NCBI RefSeq assembly: GCF_947488025.1 | Contig: NZ_CANKYS010000002.1 | Location: forward strand, 434,001-498,000 | DNA from: an uncultured Nocardioides sp. | GTDB taxonomy: Bacteria; Actinomycetota; Actinomycetes; Propionibacteriales; Nocardioidaceae | Length of the DNA stretch: 64,000 bases | Reading direction: 5' to 3' | Part shown: positions 24,940-33,693 of the stretch, one piece after another | Layout of the letters: every line of letters begins with the position of its first letter | How positions within the stretch are numbered: position 1 is the first letter of the stretch | The notes under the pieces: generated by a model | Told to the model about the DNA's origin: nothing | What the model saw: the letters and a program-made list of their open reading frames with translations, nothing else | Databases searched by the model: none | Made by a program: the position numbers and the translations under genes

Positions 24940-25527
24940 GTGCCCACTGACCACTCCCCCGTCGTCGCGCAGGACGACACGGGGGTCGCCTCCGACGTGG
25001 CACTGGTGCGCGCGGCCCGGCTCGGGGACGACGACGCGTTCGGCGCACTGGTCGACCGGCACGGACCGTCGATGCTGCGCTACGCCCGACGCCTGGTCGG
25101 CGGGAGCGAGGCTGACGCGGGCGAGGTGGTGCAGGAGGCGTTCATCTCGGCGTGGCGCAGCCTCGACACGTTCCGCGGCGACTCGTCGATCCGGACGTGG
25201 CTGTTCCGGCTGGTGCACCGACGGGCCGTGGACCTGCAGCGGCACCGGCGCCCGACGCCGATCGACGACGAGCTCATCTCGCGCGTGATCGAGGCGTCCG
25301 GCGACAACCCGCTGCAGGACGTGCTGGACGCCGAACTGCTCGAGGCCTTGCAGCGAGCGCTCGACGAACTACCGTGGAACCAGCGCGCGGCCTGGCTGCT
25401 GCGTGAGGTCGAGGGTCTGGGGTACGAGGAGATCGCACGGACCATGGGGACGACGGTCGGCAGCGTGCGGGGCCACCTGCACCGCGGCCGCCGACAGCTG
25501 GCAGAGAGGATGGCACGATGGCGTTGA
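24940..25527 (+). CDS. ECF-type RNA polymerase sigma factor
   Basis: 195 residues from the GTG at 24940. Region 2 (FGALVDRHGPSMLRYARRLV ... VVQEAFISAWRSLDTFRGD, then TWLFRLVHRRAVD) and region 4 (LPWNQRAAWLLREVEGL, YEEIARTMGTTVGSVRGHL) are complete. No zinc anti-sigma gene follows; instead the next gene, overlapping by 10 nt, encodes an Asp23-like protein. Divergent from the Asp23 operon, which it may control together with itself. Confidence 0.93.
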   Translation: MPTDHSPVVAQDDTGVASDVALVRAARLGDDDAFGALVDRHGPSMLRYARRLVGGSEADAGEVVQEAFISAWRSLDTFRGDSSIRTWLFRLVHRRAVDLQRHRRPTPIDDELISRVIEASGDNPLQDVLDAELLEALQRALDELPWNQRAAWLLREVEGLGYEEIARTMGTTVGSVRGHLHRGRRQLAERMARWR

Positions 25528-25988
25528 GTCAGACCGGCCCCCTCGAGCGGGCGGCGGCCGCTGCTCGGGCGGAGGAGCCGGAGGACTGGGAGTCGGTGTC
25601 GCGCTCGGTCAAGCGACGCATCCACGCGACCGTGACCCCGTCGCGGCCCGTCGTCGTGGTCGCTGCCGACGGCACCACCGACCAGGACGAGCACGGCTCG
25701 CGCACCTACGTCGCCTCGCGCGTCGTGCGCTCCCGGCTGCGCGAGGCGCTGGGGCGCAGTGCGGACGCGACACCGGAGCGCATCGACCTGACCGTCGGCG
25801 ACGACGAACGCCTGGCACGCGTCGAGATCGACCTCGTCTGCGCCTACGGCACCGAGCTTCCGGCCGCGGTCGAGCAGGTGCGTGCGCTGGTCGAGGTGAT
25901 CGTGTCCGACCTGCTGGGCCCCGGCACCCGGGCGCCGGTCGACGTGGCCGTGACCGACGTCGTCGTCGGCGACGTACGCCTGTCCTGA
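25518..25988 (+). CDS. Asp23-like protein downstream of the ECF sigma factor
   Basis: 156 residues. The pattern WESVSRSVKRRIHATVTPS and RIDLTVGDDERLARVEIDLV, then VEVIVSDLLGPG, VDVAVTDVVVGDVRLS, resembles an Asp23-type alpha/beta domain. It overlaps the sigma gene by 10 nt, the position usually taken by an anti-sigma factor, so it may regulate the sigma factor or act in the Asp23 complex. No membrane segment or zinc motif is visible. Confidence 0.75.
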   Translation: MALSQTGPLERAAAAARAEEPEDWESVSRSVKRRIHATVTPSRPVVVVAADGTTDQDEHGSRTYVASRVVRSRLREALGRSADATPERIDLTVGDDERLARVEIDLVCAYGTELPAAVEQVRALVEVIVSDLLGPGTRAPVDVAVTDVVVGDVRLS

Positions 25989-26010
25989 GGCCGCACCGCA
26001 CCTCCTGCAG

Positions 26011-26703
26011 CTAGCCGGCCGGCCGGTAGCGACGCTCGGGGCGCCCGGCTCCGCCGTACTGCAGCCGCACGACGACGACGCCGCGGGCGACGAAGTGCTC
26101 GAGGTAGCGGCGCGCGGAGACGCGGGAGATGCCGACGAGGTCGGCGCACTCCGCCGCGGAGAGCTCGCCGGCGCCGCGCAGCGCGTCGTGCACGGCCTCG
26201 GCGGTCTCCGGGCTGAGCCCCTTCGGCAGGCTCACGGCCGTCGCCGGCGCGGCAGCGGCCGCCCCGAACACCGCGTCGATGTCGTCCTGGCCGGGCGCAC
26301 CCGTGCCGGAGAGGGCCAGCTGGGCGGCGCGGAACGCCTCGAGGCGCACCTGCAGGTCCTCGTAGTCGAACGGCTTGACGAGGTAGTGCACCGCCCCGCC
26401 GGACGCGGCCGCCCGGACGGTGTCGGCCTCACGGGCCGCGGTGACCATCAGCACCCCCACGTCGTCGCCGGCCGCACGCAGCCGCCGCAGCACGTCGATG
26501 CCGGTCATGTCGGGAAGGTGCACGTCGAGCAGCAGGAGGTCGGGTCGCAGGCGGGCGGTGTCGTCGAGCGCGGCCTGGCCGCTGCTGGCGACCCCGACCA
26601 CGACGAAACCCTCGGTCCGCTCCACGAACTGGGTGTGGATGCGCGCGACCATGAAGTCGTCGTCGACGACGAGCACGCCCAGTGCCCCAGCCGGACCCGT
26701 CAT
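26011..26703 (-). CDS. CitB/DcuR-type response regulator
   Basis: 230 residues. Receiver domain ~1-125 with acidic pocket VVDDDF, phosphoacceptor Asp60 (LLLLDVHLPD), Thr88 and Lys110 (YLVKPFDYEDL). C-terminal helix-turn-helix of the CitB family (LSAAECADLVGISRVSARRY). ATG overlaps the kinase stop by 4 nt. Divergent context with tctCBA makes the tricarboxylate transporter its likely target. Confidence 0.92.
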   Translation of the reverse strand: MTGPAGALGVLVVDDDFMVARIHTQFVERTEGFVVVGVASSGQAALDDTARLRPDLLLLDVHLPDMTGIDVLRRLRAAGDDVGVLMVTAAREADTVRAAASGGAVHYLVKPFDYEDLQVRLEAFRAAQLALSGTGAPGQDDIDAVFGAAAAAPATAVSLPKGLSPETAEAVHDALRGAGELSAAECADLVGISRVSARRYLEHFVARGVVVVRLQYGGAGRPERRYRPAG

Positions 26704-28319
26704 GCCTGCACTCCCACTTCCGCACCCGGCAGCTGCGCCTCGAACACCGCGCCCGAGCCGTCCGGGCCGGGGTGGACGGTGACGGCGCCGCCCCGACGCT
26801 CGCAGACCACCTGCACCAGCGCCAGTCCGACACCCCGCCCCTCCGCGGTCGAGGCCTTGGTGCTCCAGCCCCGGCGGAAGATCTCGCCGACCATCTCGGG
26901 CCGCACGCCGGGCCCCGTGTCGGCGACGGCGAGGTGTACGACGTCACCGTCGAGACGCACGTCGACCTCGACCGTCGTGCCGCCGACCGACACGGAGGCG
27001 TCGACGGCGTTGTCGACGAGGTTGCCCAGCACCGTGCCGACGTCGGTGGACGCCTCCGGGTCGAGGCGGGGCAGGTCGCTGTCGTGGGCCATGACCAGGC
27101 CGACCCCGCGCTCCGCGGCGAGGCTGGTCTTGGCGATGAGGAGCGCGGCCACGGCGGGGTCCTCGACGTGCGCCGTCACGGCGTCGGAGATGTCGCGGCG
27201 CCGCCGGCTCAGGGTGCCGACGAGGCGGGACACCTCGTCGTACTCCCCCAGCTGCACCAGCCCGGAGATCGTGTGGAGCTGGTTGTGGAACTCGTGCGTC
27301 TGGGCGCGCAACGTGTTGGTGATCGACTCGCGCGCGCTGAGCTCGCTCTGGAGCGCGAGCAGCTCGGTGCGGTCGCGCAGCGTGGTGACCGAGGCGACCC
27401 GGCGCCCGCCCTCGACGACCGGGTTGCGGTTCACGACCAGCACCCGCTCCCCCAGCACCACGACGTGGTCGCGGATCTCGGCGTCGTCGGCCAGCAGGTC
27501 GCGCACGGCGGGATCCAGGTCCAGGTCGTCGACCCGCCGTCCCTCCACGTCGCCCTCGAGCCCGATGAGCTCGCGGGCGCTGTCGCTGAGCACGGTGACG
27601 GTGCCGTCGTCCGACACGGCGACCACCCCCTCGCGGATCGAGTGAAGCAGTGCCTCGCGCTGGTCGGCGAGGGCGGCGATGGCGGCCGGCTCGAGGCCGC
27701 GCGTACGCCGCCGGATCAGGCGCGAGAGCAGGAACGCGCCGGCGACGCCGAGGCTGAGACCGAGACCCGCGAAGGTCAGCAGGTCCGGCAGCACGCTGCG
27801 GGCCCGTTCGCCCCACGTGGGGTACTCCTCGGCCACCATCGCGATGCCGACGAGCTCGCCCTCGTCGTCGATGATCGGCACCTGCGCGGCGATGGACGGG
27901 GTGCCGAAGTCGTCGACGTCACCGGTCCACGTGCGCAGCTGCTGCACCGTGCTGTCGTCGAGGTCGATCCGTCGCTCGCGGCCGCCGAAGTCGCTGCTGA
28001 CCAGGACGACGCCGTCCGGGTCGGTGAGGTAGACACCGCTGGCCTGGACCCTGGTGCGCACCTGCTGGGTGTACGACGTCAGCGAGGCCCGCCGGCGCTC
28101 GACGACGCCCTCCAGGAACGGGTCGCGCACCGGCTCGATGTTGGCCATCGACTCGGCCGCCGCGCGCAGCCGGGCACCGCGGGTGTCACGGAAGTCCGCG
28201 TCGCTCTGCTGCACCGAGACGATGCTCGCCAGGGCCACGACGGCGAGGAGCACCGTCAGCTGCAGCACCAGGAACTGCCCGGCGAGGGTCGCCGGCCACC
28301 AGCGCGAACGTGACCACAA
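26700..28319 (-). CDS. CitA/DcuS-type sensor histidine kinase
   Basis: 539 residues if started at TTG 28319, which has GGAGG 9 nt upstream; a longer in-frame start exists. N-terminal membrane segment ~13-36, extracytoplasmic Cache/PAS sensor ~37-170 (YLTDPDGVVLVSSD), second membrane segment ~176-200, cytoplasmic PAS ~225-310, then phosphoacceptor region HEFHNQLHTISGL (His ~342) and the HATPase domain (NLVDNAVDAS, GPGVRPE, GRGVGLALV). Likely senses citrate or another carboxylate outside the cell. Confidence 0.9.
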   Translation of the reverse strand: MWSRSRWWPATLAGQFLVLQLTVLLAVVALASIVSVQQSDADFRDTRGARLRAAAESMANIEPVRDPFLEGVVERRRASLTSYTQQVRTRVQASGVYLTDPDGVVLVSSDFGGRERRIDLDDSTVQQLRTWTGDVDDFGTPSIAAQVPIIDDEGELVGIAMVAEEYPTWGERARSVLPDLLTFAGLGLSLGVAGAFLLSRLIRRRTRGLEPAAIAALADQREALLHSIREGVVAVSDDGTVTVLSDSARELIGLEGDVEGRRVDDLDLDPAVRDLLADDAEIRDHVVVLGERVLVVNRNPVVEGGRRVASVTTLRDRTELLALQSELSARESITNTLRAQTHEFHNQLHTISGLVQLGEYDEVSRLVGTLSRRRRDISDAVTAHVEDPAVAALLIAKTSLAAERGVGLVMAHDSDLPRLDPEASTDVGTVLGNLVDNAVDASVSVGGTTVEVDVRLDGDVVHLAVADTGPGVRPEMVGEIFRRGWSTKASTAEGRGVGLALVQVVCERRGGAVTVHPGPDGSGAVFEAQLPGAEVGVQA

Positions 28320-28432
28320 GTTCCACAACCTCCATTGCTTACCCAAGCGTGACGGGCACCACACGCAGTCTCCACCATCGTCGTGGGCGGACCTGCGAGG
28401 GCCGCCGACAGAGACGACAGAGCGGAGTGCAC

Positions 28433-29428
28433 ATGAGGCGCCGAAGGACGACGCGGGCCATCGCCACGGTGGTGGCCCTCGGCAGCGCGCTGGTGCTGGC
28501 GACCGGCTGCGGGGTGACCCGCGGCGACGAGAGCCAGGACCTGACCATGCTGATCCCCAACAGCCCGGGCGGCGGCTACGACCAGACCGGTCGCGCGGCG
28601 GTGGCCGTGATGGAGAACGGCGACATCACCGGCGGCTCGTTCGAGGTCACCAACGTGATCGGCGCCGGCGGGTCGGTCGCGATGACGCGGCTGATGAACG
28701 CCGACGGCGACGAGCGCACACTGATGACCGCCGGCCTCGGCGTGGTCGGGTCGCTCTACTCGTTCGGTGCGCCCTACGCGATGGACGACGCGACGCCGCT
28801 GGCCCAGCTCATCGAGGACCAGGAGGGCGTCCTCGTCCCCGCCGACTCGCCGTACGAGACGATCGACGACCTCGTGCAGGCATGGCAGGACGACCCGGCC
28901 GCCATCGTCGTCGGCGGGGGGTCCTCCCCGGGCGGCCCCGACCACCTGTTCCCGATGCAGCTCGCCAGCGCCGTGGACGTCGACCCGCGCGACGTGACCT
29001 ACGTGCCCTACGACGGTGGCGGTCCGCTGACGAGCGCCCTGCTCGGCAACAAGATCGACGTCGGCTTCTCCGGCGTCGGCGAGTTCGAGGGCCAGCTCTC
29101 GTCCGGCGAGCTGCGGCTGCTGGCCGTGTCCGGCGAGGAGCGGCTCAAGGGTGAGGGCATCAGCGAGGCGCCCACCCTCACGGAGGCCGGCATCGACCTG
29201 GTCTTCACCAACTGGCGCGGCGTGTGGGCGCCCCCCGGCATCAGCGAGGAGCGGCGCGACGAGCTCATCGCGATGCTCGAAGAGATGCACGAGACCCCCG
29301 AGTGGCAGCAGGCCCTCGAGGACAACGGCTGGATCGACGAGTTCAAGACCGGCGACGACTTCACCCAGTTCCTGAAGGAACAGGACCAGCGCGTCGCCAC
29401 CACCCTCGAGGAGCTGGACCTGCTGTGA
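28433..29428 (+). CDS. tctC: Tripartite tricarboxylate transporter substrate-binding lipoprotein
   Basis: Extracytoplasmic solute receptor of a TTT-family uptake system. 331 residues; lipobox LVLATGC places the lipidated Cys at residue 26. LIPNSPGGGYDQTGRA and VTYVPYDGGG are typical substrate-loop motifs of TctC. GGAG lies 6 nt before the ATG. First gene of the tctCBA-usp operon, divergent from the CitAB-type two-component genes. Confidence 0.93.
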   Translation: MRRRRTTRAIATVVALGSALVLATGCGVTRGDESQDLTMLIPNSPGGGYDQTGRAAVAVMENGDITGGSFEVTNVIGAGGSVAMTRLMNADGDERTLMTAGLGVVGSLYSFGAPYAMDDATPLAQLIEDQEGVLVPADSPYETIDDLVQAWQDDPAAIVVGGGSSPGGPDHLFPMQLASAVDVDPRDVTYVPYDGGGPLTSALLGNKIDVGFSGVGEFEGQLSSGELRLLAVSGEERLKGEGISEAPTLTEAGIDLVFTNWRGVWAPPGISEERRDELIAMLEEMHETPEWQQALEDNGWIDEFKTGDDFTQFLKEQDQRVATTLEELDLL

Positions 29429-29967
29429 GCACACCACTCGACACCCACCCGGACACCCCGGGCGCACCCGCCGCCCCGGCGGCCGAGCCCCGGCGCGACA
29501 TGGCGCAGCTCGGCCTCGCGGCCGCACTGGTCGTCGTCGGCGCCTACACCGTCTACGACGCGACCACCTTGCGCATCGGCTTCGGCGACCCGGTCGGGCC
29601 GCGCGTCTTCCCCTACGTCATCGGCGCCGTGACCGTCCTCCTCGGCGGGCTGCTGGTGCTCGCGACCCTGCGCGGCGACGTCCCGGAGGCCGAGGGCGGC
29701 GAGGACGTCGACCTGCGCCAGCCGGCCGACTGGGTCACCGTCCTCAAGCTGGTCGGCGTCTTCATGTTCACGGTCCTGACGGTCTCGTCCCTGGGCTGGG
29801 CGATCAGCGGCGCGATCCTCTTCGTCGGATCGGCCTGGTCGCTCGGCAGCCGCACCCTGGTGCGTGACGTGATCGTCGGCCTCGTGCTGTCGGTGACCAG
29901 CTGGTACGCCTTCCACGAGGGCCTGGGCGTCATCCTGCCCGCCGGGATCCTGGACGGGGTGCTCTGA
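29425..29967 (+). CDS. tctB: Tripartite tricarboxylate transporter small membrane subunit
   Basis: 180 residues from a GTG overlapping the tctC stop (GTGA). A Pro/Ala-rich leader precedes about four membrane segments ([68 protein letters not shown]). Partner of TctA. Confidence 0.9.
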   Translation: MSTPLDTHPDTPGAPAAPAAEPRRDMAQLGLAAALVVVGAYTVYDATTLRIGFGDPVGPRVFPYVIGAVTVLLGGLLVLATLRGDVPEAEGGEDVDLRQPADWVTVLKLVGVFMFTVLTVSSLGWAISGAILFVGSAWSLGSRTLVRDVIVGLVLSVTSWYAFHEGLGVILPAGILDGVL

Positions 29968-31511
29968 TGGACAACCTCAGCCTGCTGATGGGCGGCTTCG
30001 GAGCCGTCCTCACCCCGGAGAACCTGATGTACTGCGCCATCGGCGTGCTGCTCGGCACCTTCGTCGGCGTGCTGCCGGGCATCGGCCCGGCCATGGCGGT
30101 CGCGCTGCTGCTGCCGGTGACCTACGGCCTCGACCCGGTCGCCGCCTTCATCATGTTCGCCGGCATCTACTACGGCGGCATGTACGGCGGCTCGACGACC
30201 GCGATCCTGCTGAACACGCCGGGTGAGTCGGCGTCGGTGATGACCGCGCTCGAGGGCAACCTGATGGCGCGGGCAGGCAAGGCCGCGCAGGCACTCGCCA
30301 CCGCGGCCATCGGCTCCTTCGTCGCGGGCACGATCGGCACGCTCCTCGTGGTCTTCTTCGCCCCGGCGCTCGCATCGGTGGCCGTCGAGATCGGGGCACC
30401 GTCCTACTTCGCGCTCATGGTCCTCGCGATGGTGTCGGTGACGAGCGTGCTCGGCGGCTCGCCGCTGCGCGGCTTCATCGCCCTGTTCATCGGGCTCACC
30501 ATCGGCCTCGTCGGCCTCGACCTCAACACCGGGCAGCCGCGGCTCAGCTTCGACCAGCCGCTGCTCGCCGACCGGATCGACGTCGTCGTGGTGGCGGTCG
30601 GCATCTTCGCCCTCGGCGAGGCGCTCTGGGTGGCCGCCCACCTGCGACGCAGCCCGGCGCACGTGATCCCGGTCGGTCGTCCGTGGATGAGCCGCCTGGA
30701 CCTCAGGCGGTCGTGGGGCCCGTGGCTGCGCGGCACGGCGTACGGCTTCCCGTTCGGCGCGGTGCCGGCCGGTGGCGCGGAGATCCCGACGTTCCTGTCC
30801 TACATCACCGAGAAGCGGATCGCTGCGCGCAAGGGCCAGGACGAGTTCGGCCGGGGTGCGATCGAGGGCGTCGCCGGCCCGGAGGCGGCCAACAACGCCT
30901 CGGCCGCCGGCACCTTCGTGCCGCTGCTCGCCCTGGGCCTGCCGGTGACGGCGACCTCCGCGGTCATGCTCGCCGCCTTCCAGGGCTACGGCATCGAGCC
31001 CGGACCCAGCCTGATGACCGACCAGCCCGACCTCGTCTGGGCGCTGCTCGCGAGCCTGCTGATCGGCAACGTCCTGCTGCTGGTGCTCAACCTGCCGCTC
31101 GCCCCGGTGTGGGCCAAGCTGCTGCGGATCCCCCGGCCCCAGCTCTACGCCGGCATCCTGTTCTTCGCCGCGCTCGGCGCCTATGCCACCAACCTGCAGG
31201 CCTTCGACCTGTTCCTGCTGCTGCTCCTCGGCCTGCTCGGACTGATGATGCGGCGGTTCGCACTGCCGGTGCTGCCGCTGATCCTCGGCGTCATCCTCGG
31301 CCCACTCATGGAGCTCAAGCTGCGTGAGGCGATGGCGATCTCCGGAGGCGACGTCTCCGGCCTGTGGAGCGAGCCCCTCGCCATCGCGATCTACGTGGTC
31401 GTCGCGATCGCCGTGGTCGCTCCCCTGGCGGTCCGTCGGATCCGCCCCACCCCGGCCGCCGTGGCCGAGGAGCTCCAGGCCCCCGCCGACGAAGAGGAGA
31501 AGGTGCGATGA
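29967..31511 (+). CDS. tctA: Tripartite tricarboxylate transporter large membrane subunit
   Basis: 514-residue integral membrane protein, the translocating subunit. Signature regions [20 protein letters not shown] and [17 protein letters not shown], plus [14 protein letters not shown], are typical of TctA. ATG overlaps the tctB TGA by one base. About 10-12 hydrophobic segments are visible. Confidence 0.95.
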   Translation: MDNLSLLMGGFGAVLTPENLMYCAIGVLLGTFVGVLPGIGPAMAVALLLPVTYGLDPVAAFIMFAGIYYGGMYGGSTTAILLNTPGESASVMTALEGNLMARAGKAAQALATAAIGSFVAGTIGTLLVVFFAPALASVAVEIGAPSYFALMVLAMVSVTSVLGGSPLRGFIALFIGLTIGLVGLDLNTGQPRLSFDQPLLADRIDVVVVAVGIFALGEALWVAAHLRRSPAHVIPVGRPWMSRLDLRRSWGPWLRGTAYGFPFGAVPAGGAEIPTFLSYITEKRIAARKGQDEFGRGAIEGVAGPEAANNASAAGTFVPLLALGLPVTATSAVMLAAFQGYGIEPGPSLMTDQPDLVWALLASLLIGNVLLLVLNLPLAPVWAKLLRIPRPQLYAGILFFAALGAYATNLQAFDLFLLLLLGLLGLMMRRFALPVLPLILGVILGPLMELKLREAMAISGGDVSGLWSEPLAIAIYVVVAIAVVAPLAVRRIRPTPAAVAEELQAPADEEEKVR

Positions 31512-31918
31512 GCCAGCAGGACGCAGTGACGATCGTGGTGGGCTGGTCCCCCGACGAGTACGGCGAGGCGGCGCTGCACCGCGCCGTGGAGGAGGCGAGG
31601 CTCCGCGACGGACGTGTCGTCGTCGTCAACGCCACTCGGGGTGATGCCCTGGTCGATGAGCGCTATGCCGACGAGGACCAGCTCGCCGCACTCGCGACCG
31701 AGCTGGGCGCAGCGGGTGTCGCGGTCGACGTACGCCGCTCGATGGGCGCCGACGTCGGCGACCAGGTCCTCGCGGTCGCCGAGGACGTCGCCGCCGACCT
31801 GGTCGTGATCGGCCTGCGCCGCCGCTCTCCCGTCGGCAAGCTGCTGATGGGCAGCGTCGCCCAGCGGATCCTGCTCGGCGCGGACTGCGCCGTGCTGGCG
31901 GTCAAGCCGGCCGACTAG
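31508..31918 (+). CDS. Universal stress protein (UspA family)
   Basis: 136 residues; USP fold with [20 protein letters not shown] and the ATP-binding-type motif [21 protein letters not shown] (G-2x-G-9x-G-type pattern). ATG overlaps the tctA stop (ATGA), so it is made with the transporter, possibly as a regulatory or energy-sensing partner. USPs at the end of TTT operons occur in other actinobacteria. Confidence 0.9.
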   Translation: MSQQDAVTIVVGWSPDEYGEAALHRAVEEARLRDGRVVVVNATRGDALVDERYADEDQLAALATELGAAGVAVDVRRSMGADVGDQVLAVAEDVAADLVVIGLRRRSPVGKLLMGSVAQRILLGADCAVLAVKPAD

Positions 31919-31935
31919 CTGCATCCGCGCGCCGG

Positions 31936-32487
31936 TCAGGTGGTGCTGCCGGGAGCCCGACGTCGGTGCCACAGCACCAGCGCACAGGCGCCGGACAGCA
32001 GCACCACCGCTGCCGGCACGACGACGCCGCGGAGCACGCCCTCCGGGGCGGTGTCGGACGAGGAGGACGCGCCTGCCGCGGCCTCCTCGTCTCCAGCGAG
32101 GGTGCCGCCGCCGATCTCGAAGTTGATCTCCCCGGCGATCTCGTGACCGTCGGTGGACAGCACGTCGTAGGTGAGGGTGTAGGCGCCGTCGGGCCCCGCC
32201 CACAGGTTCTGGCGGACCTCCGCCCCGACCGAGGTGGCGTCGCCGTTGGCGACGCTGCCGTCGGGCCCGGTCACGGTGACCTCGTGGACCTCGCTGACCG
32301 CACCGGAGAAGGTGAGGATGGCGCGCGAGGGCAGCGCCTCCAGCACCCCGGACTCCGAGGGGTCGGAGGAGAGCAGCTCCGCGTGCGCCGCTGCGGGCGG
32401 AGCCCACGCGAGCAGCGCCAGGACGGCGGCGAGGCTCGCGAGGACGGCGGCGACGCGTCCGGCGCGCGGCGGTGGTGTGGCGCTCAT
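31936..32487 (-). CDS. CopC-domain secreted copper-binding protein
   Basis: 183 residues: signal peptide ending APPAAA, mature N-terminus HAELLSSDP with His35 as the expected amino-terminal copper ligand, CopC beta-sandwich (~35-125, including YDVLSTDGHEIAGEINF), an acidic/Ser linker and a C-terminal membrane anchor (VVVPAAVVLLSGACALVLW) with a basic tail. No CopD is encoded next to it. ATG overlaps the stop of the upstream inositol-phosphate-synthase-like gene. Confidence 0.9.
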   Translation of the reverse strand: MSATPPPRAGRVAAVLASLAAVLALLAWAPPAAAHAELLSSDPSESGVLEALPSRAILTFSGAVSEVHEVTVTGPDGSVANGDATSVGAEVRQNLWAGPDGAYTLTYDVLSTDGHEIAGEINFEIGGGTLAGDEEAAAGASSSSDTAPEGVLRGVVVPAAVVLLSGACALVLWHRRRAPGSTT

Positions 32488-33620
32488 GCCTCGAGCCCGT
32501 GGCGCCAGGCAACGAGGTCGTCCCACTGCTGGGCCAGCCGGTGCTCGGTGCCTCCCACCGGGTCCTTGAAGAAGAAGGCGAGCTCGGGGAGGGGACCGGT
32601 CCGCCCGACCGCGTGCGCGGCGGACACCAGCCGTGCGAGGTCGAGGACCAGCGGCGCGGCGAGCGCGGAGTCGCACCCCTCCCAGGTGAGCTGGAGCGTC
32701 ATGCGGGTGCCGAGGAAGCCGTCGAACCGGACGTGGTCCCACGCCGTCTTCCACTCCCCCAGGTCCTCGACCTGGTCGATGTGCATCGGCCCCGGGACCG
32801 CCCGGCCGACCATGGCGTCGAGGCCACTGCGCTTGGCGACGGTCTTGCTCCGCGCCGCCTCGGGGTCGGCCAGGGTCGCACCGTCGCCACCGCCGAGCAG
32901 GTTGACCGACGTCCACGACCGCAGGTCGAGGGCGCGCATCACGAACATCGGCGCGAGCGCCGACTTGAGCAGGGTCTCCCCTGTCTTGCCGTCGCACCCG
33001 GCCCAGGGCAGGCCGCCGCGTCGCGCCGCCTCGACCACGACCGGCAGCCGCAGGCACGGGCTGGGGGTGAAGGAGACGAAGGACGCGCCGGCGCGGAAGG
33101 CCGCCAGCGCGTAGACGGCCCCGACCGGCAGCGCGTCGTCGACGGCCGTCATCGAGTCGGGGTCGGGGACCGGCGGCTGGGTGCTGGCGACGTCGACCAC
33201 GACCACGCGGTCGAGCCGGTGCCGGTCGCGGAAGTCGGCGATGTCGGCGGCGAGCCGCTCCACCGCCTCGGCGGCGGTGGCCGACCCAGCCGCGTGGCCG
33301 GGTCGTACGTCGGCGTCCACGGCCTCGAGGTGGGCGCGGGCGGCGTCCACCAGGGCTGTCGGGACGACGCCGCCGGCCGCGAGCTCCTCGGCCCGCTTGA
33401 GCAGCGACTGGGCGCTGACGTCGTGGCCGCCGAAGACCAGGCCCGCCAGGGGCGGCAGGCCGTCGGGCCGCAGGTCCGGCAGCTCTGTCACGAGAGCGGT
33501 GGTCGGTGCGAGGCCATGCGCCACGGCGTACGCACCGACCACCGCTGTGGTGGCCACCGAGCCCCGCGCACCCACGAACCACACGCCTGTCCTGGCCGTC
33601 ACCTCGGGCGTGGTGTTCAT
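32484..33620 (-). CDS. Inositol-3-phosphate synthase-family protein
   Basis: 378 residues. NAD-binding N-terminus GVWFVGARGSVATTAVVGA and the core WAGCDGKTGETLLKSALAP, NLLGGGDGATLADPEAARSK match the myo-inositol-1-phosphate synthase family. Its place beside sugar isomerases suggests a related cyclisation or redox-isomerisation of a sugar phosphate rather than the housekeeping inositol enzyme; the exact substrate is unknown. Four-nt overlap with copC. Confidence 0.85.
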   Translation of the reverse strand: MNTTPEVTARTGVWFVGARGSVATTAVVGAYAVAHGLAPTTALVTELPDLRPDGLPPLAGLVFGGHDVSAQSLLKRAEELAAGGVVPTALVDAARAHLEAVDADVRPGHAAGSATAAEAVERLAADIADFRDRHRLDRVVVVDVASTQPPVPDPDSMTAVDDALPVGAVYALAAFRAGASFVSFTPSPCLRLPVVVEAARRGGLPWAGCDGKTGETLLKSALAPMFVMRALDLRSWTSVNLLGGGDGATLADPEAARSKTVAKRSGLDAMVGRAVPGPMHIDQVEDLGEWKTAWDHVRFDGFLGTRMTLQLTWEGCDSALAAPLVLDLARLVSAAHAVGRTGPLPELAFFFKDPVGGTEHRLAQQWDDLVAWRHGLEA

Positions 33621-33652
33621 GTCGTCCTCCTCGGACTGGTGGGCGGGGGCAC

Positions 33653-33688
33653 GGTGGACGTTCAGGTGGACGTCCAGGTGGACGTCCG
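33653..33688. repeat. Three 12-bp tandem repeats between the isomerase and inositol-synthase-like genes
   Basis: Units GGTGGACGTTCA, GGTGGACGTCCA and GGTGGACGTCCG run head to tail in the 73-bp gap. Each contains the palindrome GGACGTCC or a variant. Confidence 0.8.
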
Positions 33689-33693
33689 GTGGG

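Noticed and set aside
26700..28364. Kinase start at 28364
   Set aside because: Open but without a ribosome-binding site; TTG at 28319 has GGAGG at a suitable distance. The upstream start cannot be fully excluded.
33653..33688. CRISPR array
   Set aside because: 12-bp head-to-tail units without spacers; no cas genes anywhere in the window.
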